Source: Lucifugimonas sp038150225
Lineage (GTDB): Bacteria > Chloroflexota > Dehalococcoidia > Lucifugimonadales > Lucifugimonadaceae
Length of the DNA stretch: 64,000 bases
Reading direction: 5' to 3'
NCBI GenBank assembly: GCA_038150225.1
Contig: JAYQWG010000001.1
Coordinates: 69,467-133,466 of the forward strand
The translations under genes were made by a program, and so were the position numbers. A model generated the notes under the pieces. The model was not told the origin of the DNA. It saw only the letters and a list, made by a program, of their open reading frames with translations, and searched no databases. Shown here in pieces: positions 36,318 through 44,250 of the stretch (position 1 is the first letter of the stretch; each line of letters starts with the position of its first letter).

Positions 36318-37295
36318 CTACCTGATTTCGGCGACAATTTTGCCTTTGACGTGGCGTGTCTGGAGCTGTTCTAGGCCGGAGGGAATCTCGTCGAGCGTTA
36401 GTGTTTGGTCGATCATCGGATCGATTTTCTTTTCAGCCACCAGGCCGATCATTTCGGTCGCCATTCGAGCCAGGTCGACTTGGGCTTCACGGTTCGTTGA
36501 GGTGTGAGCTCCGCCGTAAGCGATGTTGTGTACTGACTTAGCACCTGCAAAGGTCGATGCATCTAAAGTTGGCATTCCGGCGACACAAGCTATTCCGCCC
36601 CTGAAATTCAGGACCTCGACTCCCTGGTTGGCAGTATTCACATCTACGGCGCCAAGAACTCGGTCAACTCCCAGACCGTTGGTGTAGTTCAGAATTTCCT
36701 GGATAACGTCTTGAGTGTTGTAGTCGATTGCCAGGTCAGCGCCGATGGATTTCACAAACTCGTGGTTTCTCTCTGAAGCAGTTGTGATGACCGTTGCGCC
36801 GATGTTTTTACTAATTTGGACACCGAAACCACCGACGCCACCAGCGCCGCCTTGCATCCATACGATGTGATTCGGTTGTACATCGAGTCGGCGAACTACC
36901 GCCTCGTAAGCCGTGAGACCCGCACACGGGATTGCCGCAGCTTCAGCGTATGAAACGTTGGCTGGAATAGATGCGGTGGTGTGTGCCGTCGTGATTGCGT
37001 ATTCGGCGAAACCTCCATGCTTTGTCAGGTCTCCGTGATAGAACACCCGGTCGCCTGCCTTGAATTCGGTCACTCCTACACCGACAGCGTCAACAATTCC
37101 TGCAACGTCGAGTCCGAGTACAAACGGGAACGTCCAGTTTGGGTTTCCTCGCCCGGTGAGTTTGTAGTCGACCGGGTTGAGGCTAACCGCGTGCACTTCA
37201 ACTCGAATTTCACCCTCACCAGGCTCCGGTGTCGGAAGTTCTCCAACGTAAAGATCCTGAACGACTCCAGGTCGATCGAGAACAAGTGCTTTCAT
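36318..37295 (-). CDS. Zinc-independent MDR-family alcohol dehydrogenase / quinone oxidoreductase
   Basis: A 325-residue medium-chain dehydrogenase/reductase. The catalytic domain begins MKALVLDRPG and the NADPH-binding Rossmann motif is GGAGGVGGFGVQIS, followed by TASERNHEFVKSIGADLAID. The zinc-binding cysteines of true alcohol dehydrogenases are missing, as in zeta-crystallin-like quinone reductases. It reduces a quinone or enone with NADPH by family inference. It sits 8 bp downstream of ileS in the same direction, so it may be read through from the T-box-controlled transcript. Confidence 0.85.
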   Translation of the reverse strand: MKALVLDRPGVVQDLYVGELPTPEPGEGEIRVEVHAVSLNPVDYKLTGRGNPNWTFPFVLGLDVAGIVDAVGVGVTEFKAGDRVFYHGDLTKHGGFAEYAITTAHTTASIPANVSYAEAAAIPCAGLTAYEAVVRRLDVQPNHIVWMQGGAGGVGGFGVQISKNIGATVITTASERNHEFVKSIGADLAIDYNTQDVIQEILNYTNGLGVDRVLGAVDVNTANQGVEVLNFRGGIACVAGMPTLDASTFAGAKSVHNIAYGGAHTSTNREAQVDLARMATEMIGLVAEKKIDPMIDQTLTLDEIPSGLEQLQTRHVKGKIVAEIR

Positions 37296-37303
37296 GTCGG
37301 TTC

Positions 37304-40300
37304 CTATGCCTTTTCGAGTGCGACTGTGATTTTCACGTCGTCTACTTGAACCGATTCAGTTGTAGCCGAGTCGTTTGAGTCTTCGCTCACACCCGCACCC
37401 ATTTCGAGGTGCTCAGCAAGAGTTTCACCGGAGATGTATTCCTCGTGTGGGCGCAACGTGTTAGCAACTGGCTCTGTGGTGATGACCCAGAGGTTGATAC
37501 GGTCCGAGATTTCGAGGCCTGAAGACTTTCGGAGGTTCTGAACCGCACGAACAACTTCGCGAGCGACTCCTTCTGCCTTTAGTTCTTCTGAAACAACCGT
37601 GAGCACCGCGCCTGCGTAACCGGCGTCGGTCGCCACGGCGTAGTCTTCAAGGGCGACACGCTCGATCAAAACTTCGTCTGATTCGAGCTCGAAATCACCT
37701 ACTTTGATCATCTCACCGGCTTCTGAAGCTCTAGCTATTTCCGCTGCATCAGCTTCGGCAATCGCGTTTCTGATCGCACCGATTTCCTTACCGTATTTCG
37801 GTCCAAGCTTCGGCAAATTCGGCTTGATATCGAAGCCGAGCAACCCGCCAATTTCTGAGGCGTTTCGAACTGCTTTTACGTTCAGTTCTTCCTTCAAAAC
37901 CGGTTCGATTTCCGCTAGTGCGAAGTGCTCCCAATCGTGTCGAACCTCGGCAACGAATTCGGCGAGTGGCTGTCGAACTTTGAGTTTCGATTGCGCACGG
38001 GCAGAACGTCCGAGTGAGGCCAACCTGATTGCAAGCCGAGTTCGGTTCATCACGTCCTGGTCGATTAACGACTCGTTTGGCTTTGGCCAGTGAGTCAGAT
38101 GAACAGAATCCGGAGTGCCGTCGACCCGTTCTGCTACCAGATTGCGGTAGAGCATGTCAGCGGCGAATGGAGTGAACGGAGCAAGCAGTCGCGAGAGCGT
38201 GACCAGACACGTGTAGAGAGTCGAGTACGCAGCAGACTTGTCCTTGTCGCCTTCTGACTTCCAAAAACGCCTGCGCGATCGCCTCACATACCAGTTCGAC
38301 ATGTCATCGATGAACTGCTCCATTGCTCCTGCCGCGTACGGAAGCTGCCAGTTCTCAAGGTTGACGGTCATTCGACCAATCAGCTGGTTTAGTTCTGAGA
38401 GGATCCATCGATCAAGCTCAGAGAAGTTTTCTGCGTCGGAAGCCATATTCCAGTTGATGTAACTAGGTTGATCTACACCGAACTCAAGAGGAATGCTTGA
38501 TTCTTCTGGAGTCCAACCATCGAGGTTCGCGTAAGTCACGAAGAACGAATAGATATTCCACAGTGGAATCAGGAACTGTCGACGTACTTCATCACCCGTA
38601 CGGAATCCGAAGTTGATGTTGTTTGCAGGCGTGTGACGGCTGAACACCCAGCGCATCACGTCCACACCCATTTGATCGGCCGCATCTTCAAACCAAATCG
38701 CGTTGCCCTTCGATTTGTGCATTTCCTCGCCGTTTTCGTCGCGCATCAACGCGTAGGAAAAAACCTGGCGAGAAGGCATCGAGTCTTCGAGAACAGCAGC
38801 CATCACGATGAGTGAATAGAACCAGTTTCTGAATTGGCCGGGGAAGCTTTCTGAAATCCAATCGGCAGGAAACCACTCTTTCCAGTGATCTGGATCAGAT
38901 TTGTATCCGATTGTTGAGAACGGCACGATTCCAGCGTCGAGCCAGGCGTTTCCGACGTCCTCGATCCGAGAGACTTTTTCACCACAGTCCGAACAGGCGA
39001 TTTTTATGCCATCGATCCACGGGCGATGCGGTGAAGCACCGCTCTTTTCGAACTCATCCCAACCTTCGACTGCTCGTTCTTTTAACTCTTCAGCGGAACC
39101 GATGACATCGAAATTGCCGCAGTCGCATGCGTAAATCGGCAGTGCAAGACCGTAGTAGCGCTTCTTCGAGATCATCCAGTCGTGCATGTTGCGCAACCAG
39201 TCGAGCTCTCGAGCTTTACCAAACTCGGGGAACCAGTCCATTTCGTTGGTGGCTTTCACCATCTTTGGTCGAATCTCGTCCATCGAAATGAACCATTCGT
39301 CAACGAGTCGGAAAACAAGTTCTTTTCCACAACGCCAGCAAACCGGGTATCGGTGGGTGTACTTGTTGACCCGTACCAGAAGTCCCTTTTCTTTCAAAGA
39401 CTCGAATACGAGGTCTTTTACATCGGCGGCGGACTTGCCGGTGAACGGGCCGAATCCGTCCATGTAAATACCATTCTGATCCAGGGGAGCAATCGGGGTT
39501 AGGCTGTTGTCGTTGCCCAGCTGGAAGTCTTCTGCACCGGCACCTGGGGCTGTGTGGACGATTCCAGTTCCTTCGGTCTCTCCGACTTCGTCCCACGAAA
39601 GCACTCGATGTTGATCTTTGGCTTCAGACTGCGCAGGTAATTCGTCAAAAGGTCCCTGGTAACGAAGTCCGACAAGCTCGGAACCTTTCAATTCACCAAG
39701 AATTTGAGCCTCGTTCGTGAGGACATTGTCCTTCTTTAGCGACTCGAACAGCGCTTTGCTGAAGTAGAGAACCGATCCTTGGTCTTCAACCTTGAGATAC
39801 GTGTTTTCAGGGTTTACTGCTGCGGCAACGTTTGCAGCGAGAGTCCATGGTGTGGTGGTCCAGACGAGAAGGTTTTCGTTCTCATGACCTTCGTCGATTA
39901 TCGGGAATTTTAAGAATGGGCTTTCGTGGGTGATTTCCTGGTAGCCCTCGGTGACGATCTCATGTTGAGAAAGCCCGGTTCCACATCGCGGACACCACGG
40001 CATAACGTCTCGACCCTTGTAGATCCAATCGTTATCTGCGCAGGTCTTCAGGAAGTGCCAAATGGTGTAGTTATTTTCGTCTGACTTGGTGTGGTACGAG
40101 TTGTTCCAATCCATGAAGTAGCCGAGACGTTTCGACTGCTCTGTGATTCGGTCAGCGAATCGATCAACACGTGCCTGGCACTCGCGTACAAACTTGTCGA
40201 CACCGTATTCTTCGATGTCGCGTTTCGACTTGAAGCCTTTTTCTTTCTCTACTTCAACTTCGATCCAGAGCCCCTGCCCGTCGAAACCATTCTGGAAACG

Positions 40301-40549
40301 CTGTTTGTAGCCCTGCATGTTTCGGAAACGCAGGAACAGGTCTTTGTAGGTTCGACCCCAGGCGTGGTGAACACCCATTGGGTTATTGGCAGTAATTGGC
40401 CCGTCTATGAACGAAAACCGTTTTTCGCTGTTCTCATTGAGCTTCCTGTAGCGCGTGGGAATATCGTTTTCGTTCCACCACTTCAGAATGGCTTCCTCGT
40501 TGGCCACGAAATCGACTTTTGGGTCTACTGGATCGAACTGACTCGACAC
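37304..40549 (-). CDS. ileS: Isoleucine-tRNA ligase
   Basis: A 1081-residue class I synthetase, longer than the 930-residue E. coli type, resembling the IleS2 branch. The HIGH motif is PMGVHHAWGR (57-66), the WW pair is in AILKWWNENDI, and the editing domain has VWTTTPWTLAAN. The KMSKS loop is written MHKSKGN (610-616). CxxC zinc-like motifs occur in CPRCGTG, CWRCGKE, CDCG and CSDCG. GTG at 40549 is chosen because GAGGA sits just upstream. Expression is controlled by a T-box leader whose putative specifier ATC matches isoleucine. Confidence 0.94.
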   Translation of the reverse strand: MSSQFDPVDPKVDFVANEEAILKWWNENDIPTRYRKLNENSEKRFSFIDGPITANNPMGVHHAWGRTYKDLFLRFRNMQGYKQRFQNGFDGQGLWIEVEVEKEKGFKSKRDIEEYGVDKFVRECQARVDRFADRITEQSKRLGYFMDWNNSYHTKSDENNYTIWHFLKTCADNDWIYKGRDVMPWCPRCGTGLSQHEIVTEGYQEITHESPFLKFPIIDEGHENENLLVWTTTPWTLAANVAAAVNPENTYLKVEDQGSVLYFSKALFESLKKDNVLTNEAQILGELKGSELVGLRYQGPFDELPAQSEAKDQHRVLSWDEVGETEGTGIVHTAPGAGAEDFQLGNDNSLTPIAPLDQNGIYMDGFGPFTGKSAADVKDLVFESLKEKGLLVRVNKYTHRYPVCWRCGKELVFRLVDEWFISMDEIRPKMVKATNEMDWFPEFGKARELDWLRNMHDWMISKKRYYGLALPIYACDCGNFDVIGSAEELKERAVEGWDEFEKSGASPHRPWIDGIKIACSDCGEKVSRIEDVGNAWLDAGIVPFSTIGYKSDPDHWKEWFPADWISESFPGQFRNWFYSLIVMAAVLEDSMPSRQVFSYALMRDENGEEMHKSKGNAIWFEDAADQMGVDVMRWVFSRHTPANNINFGFRTGDEVRRQFLIPLWNIYSFFVTYANLDGWTPEESSIPLEFGVDQPSYINWNMASDAENFSELDRWILSELNQLIGRMTVNLENWQLPYAAGAMEQFIDDMSNWYVRRSRRRFWKSEGDKDKSAAYSTLYTCLVTLSRLLAPFTPFAADMLYRNLVAERVDGTPDSVHLTHWPKPNESLIDQDVMNRTRLAIRLASLGRSARAQSKLKVRQPLAEFVAEVRHDWEHFALAEIEPVLKEELNVKAVRNASEIGGLLGFDIKPNLPKLGPKYGKEIGAIRNAIAEADAAEIARASEAGEMIKVGDFELESDEVLIERVALEDYAVATDAGYAGAVLTVVSEELKAEGVAREVVRAVQNLRKSSGLEISDRINLWVITTEPVANTLRPHEEYISGETLAEHLEMGAGVSEDSNDSATTESVQVDDVKITVALEKA

Positions 40550-40600
40550 TACTGCTTCCTCGATACGAACGTTCTTAAGTTGTCTGGGAATAAATCAGGC

Positions 40601-40633
40601 AAAAAATAGCCCGTCCCAAATTCAGGGACGGGC
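40601..40633 (-). terminator. Intrinsic terminator of the ileS T-box
   Basis: GCCCGTCCC (40633-40625) pairs perfectly with GGGACGGGC (40617-40609) around a 7-base loop, and TATTTTTT follows at 40608-40601. It stands between the T-box sequence and the ileS start, as required for transcription attenuation. Confidence 0.93.
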
Positions 40634-40880
40634 GTTTGAAATAAAACGATACCGCGGTACCACCCTGGTTTCCCGATCTACTCGCGTATTTCGGGACACT
40701 CAGATCGAACTTCTGAAAGATCGTGGCTGAAATAACGTTCAACCAATCCGGCCCAGCCTAATAGGAGTGAAAACTACCGTTCAGTGAGCGGTTCAGGAGT
40801 GATGATTCAGGAGTGCTTTGTACCCGCTTCCACCGTACCGGGCTCGCTTGACACACACTGAACTGAAACGTGTCTCCGTC
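40601..40880 (-). promoter_or_regulatory. T-box riboswitch leader of ileS
   Basis: The leader carries every main T-box part. The conserved T-box sequence AGGGTGGTACCGCG is at 40666-40653. A terminator follows at once. Upstream, Stem I can form from GGAG with CTCC and TTCAG with CTGAA; the loop between them contains ATC (40801-40803) followed by A, which would read as an isoleucine specifier. The distal part has AGCGA and GGTGGAAG motifs that contact the tRNA elbow. Uncharged tRNA-Ile would stabilise the antiterminator and turn ileS on. Confidence 0.92.
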
Positions 40881-40968
40881 ACAACTTTTGACTGACCAAT
40901 ATTACATCCGTGATGTTCGAATTGCAGTAACAGGTCTTTGAAACCAAGCTGGGTTAGTATCCCTCTCC

Positions 40969-41220
40969 ATGTCGGTTGATAAGGGCAAAAGGCTGTTTGG
41001 GCGTGAAGCGGAACTGGCGAGACTTGAAAATGCTCGCCAGTCCGTTTTGGACGGCAATGGACGAACATTGTTGGTCAGTGGTGATCCGGGAATCGGTAAA
41101 TCGGCACTCGTTGATCACTTCGGTGATCGGTTAAAAAATCAGGCTGGAGCATCTTTTCCGGCAACAGCTTTGAGGGCGAGTTCACACCGCCGGGTTGGCT
41201 GTGGATTCATTTACTGAGAT
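40969..41220 (+). pseudogene. N-terminal fragment of an AAA-ATPase/LuxR-type regulator, frameshifted and truncated
   Basis: The frame starts RLFGREAELARLENARQS and has a Walker A motif GDPGIGKS (38-45), as in the AAA_16 domain of large LuxR/MalT-like regulators. In the same frame the sequence soon turns unrelated, but another frame continues as GNSFEGEFTPPGWLWIHLLR, which matches the conserved WGxxxEGEGxPPxWPW part of that family. A run of six A at 41133-41138 is the probable shift point. Homology ends near 41220 where a convergent lipoprotein gene ends; the remaining several hundred residues are missing. Only about one tenth of the parent gene is left. Confidence 0.78.
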
Positions 41221-41949
41221 TCGACCATCAATGAATTCCTGGTGAAACTTTCCTTGTTTTTTCACCAACGCATCCAAAGCGACAATGTCCGCGGTTCGAG
41301 TCCTATCCGATGCCACGTCAAGCAGCTCCGCAGATACGTGAGTACTTGGTCCGGTCATTAATGCATCTGTGGAGGGATTTACGACGTGTAAGCAGTAATC
41401 ACTTTCGTATGCCACCAACGCGGACTCCACACCTGCGTTCGTAACAACGGGTTTACTGTCTTCAACTGTTAGACCAACCGATGTGGTAAATCCTTGACCG
41501 GCGTGAACAATTGGTTCCAAATGAAGGGCGGTTTCTACAAGTTGCTCCTGAATCGCAACACTGGGTTGTTTCACCGACCATGCATTTGGGCTGCCTGTTA
41601 CATAAGTGCGTGAGCCAGAAGGTTTTTCGGACTCAAATACACAGTTCTGACAAAAATGGAGATAATCGCCATCCCCGTGCGGGTCGAAGTAAGTATTGGT
41701 CAGGAATTCTGTCCACGCGGTAACCAAGCCGGTGTCTGTTCCGACAGACTGAAGTTCCATTGGGAACTCTTTTATGGCCAATCCTGCTAGCTCATTAGCC
41801 TGGGGCGCATCACTGTCTGATTGCGTAACGATATCGGAATTTTCGTTAACTCCTGAATCAGTACTGTCCGCTCAGCCAAGTATGGCAACTACCAGAATTG
41901 CTATCAAAAAAGTTAAAACTGTGCGATTCAAATTGCCGATATTCATCAT
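41182..41949 (-). CDS. Putative lipoprotein of unknown function with TGA (41872-41874) at the lipobox cysteine
   Basis: From ATG 41949, preceded by a strong GGAGGTCA site, the frame reads a signal peptide: MMNIGNLNRTVLTFLIAILV then VAILG, TGA as codon 26, then ADSTDSGVNENSD and on to a stop at 41182, 256 codons in all. TGA stands exactly where the lipidated Cys of an ILG-C lipobox should be. The mature part is polar with HFCQNCVFE and no family I know. Either a TGC/TGT to TGA change has inactivated the gene, or the base is a sequencing error; selenocysteine there is conceivable but I see no good SECIS hairpin. The downstream 199-codon ORF alone would lack any export signal. Confidence 0.7.
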
Positions 41950-42119
41950 TTGACCTCCGTTTTGGCAACTTCATTCGGAGATTGATGATCGATCGGAAAT
42001 CTTTTCGCGACATCGCATAACTATGCCATTGGCACAGAAATGGTGGAGCGAAAAAGTTCAGGTCGAGAGATCCCTCCAGTACGGTCTGGACGCGTCAACA
42101 GAGGGCTTGTTTTGGAGAG

Positions 42120-42950
42120 TTAACCCAGTTCGAAATTGGCGAGCTGTTCGTAACGGGCTTCTTCTTCGTCGTCGATGTAACTGCGGTAAAGCGCGATGGC
42201 TGCAACCGGTAGTTGTTGACCGGTGATTTTCAGCGGGGCGTGTCTCCAGGACATTCCAACGTCTTCAGCGAGCCTGCCACGAACTCCGGCTTTTGTGCGA
42301 CCTATGGTCACATGGGGTCGGAATTCACGGTCTTCGGGTTTGAAGCCAAGATTGACCATGCAGCCTTCGACTCGTCCCTGTAACTGTTCAAGACGTCGAA
42401 GTTCGCCCGCAAGCCCAACCCAGCAAATGCGTGGGTCACGGAACGATGGGAAGCACCCGGTTCGTCCGATTTTGATCGTGAATTTTCCGGAACTACTCGC
42501 GACCCTTGCTAGAGATGTTTTGATCGCTTCAACGTCTTCGACCGGCGTATCACCCAGGAACTTCAGGGTGAGATGCATGGCCTGCTGTTCGATCCATCGG
42601 ACTCGTTCGTGTTCACGAGGTCTAAAGCTTCCGGCGAGGTCCGCGAATGTTCGCTTCAACTTCCTGGGTAGTTCAATGGCAACGAACAAACGCCAGGTGT
42701 CGAGTGAATCGGCTTCCTCTGGTTCTTCAGTTGCTGCTGACCGAATTATCTTCGGTTCGCTCGGAATAAATACCGCTTCTGATCCCGGTTCGGGATCACT
42801 CGACTGAACAGCCGGGTCTTGAGAACTTTCTTCGGGCTTGATTTCAGCCTCTGTAGTAGGCGAATCGGTGCTAGTCGGCTTAACTATTTGTTCCTTGGCT
42901 GGGTTTTCGCCACCGAGCCATGGATCCAAATCCTTTGAGTTCGTCACCAA
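42120..42950 (-). CDS. thpR: RNA 2',3'-cyclic phosphodiesterase (2H family) with acidic N-terminal extension
   Basis: The C-terminal 190 residues form a 2H phosphoesterase with both HxTx motifs, HLTL at 126-129 and HVTI at 213-216, plus WRLFVAIELP at the domain start and VRWIEQQAMH before the first motif. ThpR opens 2',3'-cyclic phosphates on RNA ends. The first 85 residues are a Pro/Glu/Ser-rich disordered extension not found in ordinary ThpR (about 175-190 residues). GTG start; it stands alone between a lipoprotein gene and a divergent dehydrogenase. Confidence 0.87.
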   Translation of the reverse strand: MVTNSKDLDPWLGGENPAKEQIVKPTSTDSPTTEAEIKPEESSQDPAVQSSDPEPGSEAVFIPSEPKIIRSAATEEPEEADSLDTWRLFVAIELPRKLKRTFADLAGSFRPREHERVRWIEQQAMHLTLKFLGDTPVEDVEAIKTSLARVASSSGKFTIKIGRTGCFPSFRDPRICWVGLAGELRRLEQLQGRVEGCMVNLGFKPEDREFRPHVTIGRTKAGVRGRLAEDVGMSWRHAPLKITGQQLPVAAIALYRSYIDDEEEARYEQLANFELG

Positions 42951-43107
42951 TAATTCCTAGTACGCTGTTTCTTCCGACTACATCAATCGTACAGACGGAA
43001 TATCCGCTGAGTACCGACGAATTCGATCAATTGTCGATGGATGATTGATGCATCCGGCTATAATTCCAGCCCGATTTGAAGCCAGCAAATAACCGACGGA
43101 GCTAAAA

Positions 43108-44100
43108 GTGGCACTTCTACTGAACCGGTCTGATGTTCAAAAACTTCTACCAATGTCGAAAGCGATCGACGTGTTGGAGGCAGCGTTCGGAGAATTGTCA
43201 GCAGGCACGGCGGAAATGCCTGACCGAACGGTTATGACCGATGCTGAAGTTGGGGGCTGGATCGCCTATATGCCCGCCTATCTCAAATCGGGTGGTGCAC
43301 TTGGAGTGAAGGCGGTAACCGTTTACAAGGACAACCCGGCCAAGTTCGATATACCCACGACGATCGGCACGATACTCGTGCAGGACAACCAGACAGGTGT
43401 CGTTGTTGCAGCGATGGACGGTGGTTACCTCACTGGTATTCGGACTGGTGCAGGCGGTGGAGTTGCAACCCGTCATTTGGCGAGGAAAGACTCCAAGGTT
43501 GCCGGCGTGCTTGGTACTGGCGTTATGGCTCGGGGACAGGTCCTGGCGTTGGCTGAAGCTGCTGACCTTGAAACCATCCTCGTTTATTCACGAAACAACC
43601 CGGATCAACGACAGGCGTTCGCCGAAGAGTTCACTCAACTTACCGGTGTAAATGTTCAGGTCGCTGAGAGCGCGGAGGGACTTGTTCGAGAGTCAGACAT
43701 CGTCACGTTGATCACATCAGCAACCGAACCAATCGTAGACGGCTCATGGTGGAAGCCGGGAACGCACATCAATGCAATCGGTTCTCACGCAGTTGGGGTT
43801 CGAGAGCTGGATACGGCAACGATTAAGATGTCGAAAGTTGTGTGTGATCAAAAACAGGCGTGCCTGAACGAAGCGGGGGACATCCAAATTCCGATTGAGG
43901 AAGGTGTCTACTCAGCAGACGATATTCACGGCGAACTTGGTGAAGTCATCAATGGCACCATCGCCGGGCGAGAGAGCGACGATGAAATCACTCTGTTCAA
44001 GAGCGTTGGACTCGCAATCCAGGACATTTCCTGCGCATCCCTCGTTTACGACCAGGCGAAGGCACAGGGCGTTGGTCTTGATTTCGACTTCAGTGGTTAG
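43108..44100 (+). CDS. Ornithine cyclodeaminase / mu-crystallin family protein
   Basis: A 330-residue NAD(P)-dependent enzyme: substrate-site Lys68 in LGVKAVTVY, IRTGAGGGVATRHLARKDS (111-129), Rossmann motif GVLGTGVMARGQ (133-144), and INAIGSHAVGVRELD. The family covers ornithine cyclodeaminase, alanine dehydrogenase of archaea, ketimine reductase and tauropine-like enzymes, so the substrate cannot be fixed. GTG start. No proline or arginine genes lie nearby. Confidence 0.85.
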   Translation: MALLLNRSDVQKLLPMSKAIDVLEAAFGELSAGTAEMPDRTVMTDAEVGGWIAYMPAYLKSGGALGVKAVTVYKDNPAKFDIPTTIGTILVQDNQTGVVVAAMDGGYLTGIRTGAGGGVATRHLARKDSKVAGVLGTGVMARGQVLALAEAADLETILVYSRNNPDQRQAFAEEFTQLTGVNVQVAESAEGLVRESDIVTLITSATEPIVDGSWWKPGTHINAIGSHAVGVRELDTATIKMSKVVCDQKQACLNEAGDIQIPIEEGVYSADDIHGELGEVINGTIAGRESDDEITLFKSVGLAIQDISCASLVYDQAKAQGVGLDFDFSG

Positions 44101-44112
44101 TTCCGTTACTGG

Positions 44113-44210
44113 CTAACCAGCCGATATACAGAATTCATTTCCTTCAGGATCTTGCAACACTGAAGATCATTTACGTCGAGCGCAATCGAACCCAGTTTCG
44201 CTATTGCCAT
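44113..44210 (-). pseudogene. VOC/glyoxalase-family remnant keeping only both ends
   Basis: The ATG at 44210 opens MAIAKLGSIALDVNDLQ, the typical first strand of a VOC (glyoxalase-like) protein. After 17 codons another frame supplies VLQDPEGNEFCISAG and a TAG at 44115-44113, the typical last strand of the same family. The central part, about 80-100 residues, is missing. It occupies the 150 bp between the OCD gene and mutS2, and it is not expressed as a functional protein. Confidence 0.75.
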
Positions 44211-44250
44211 TCGTCACTCCCATATTGGGAGGCAACATAGCCGAATTCGG

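Noticed and set aside
42023..42226. 67-residue forward frame beginning MPLAQKWWSEKVQVERS
   Set aside because: It runs into the thpR coding region on the other strand and has no homology I can name; only the first part could be a decayed fragment.
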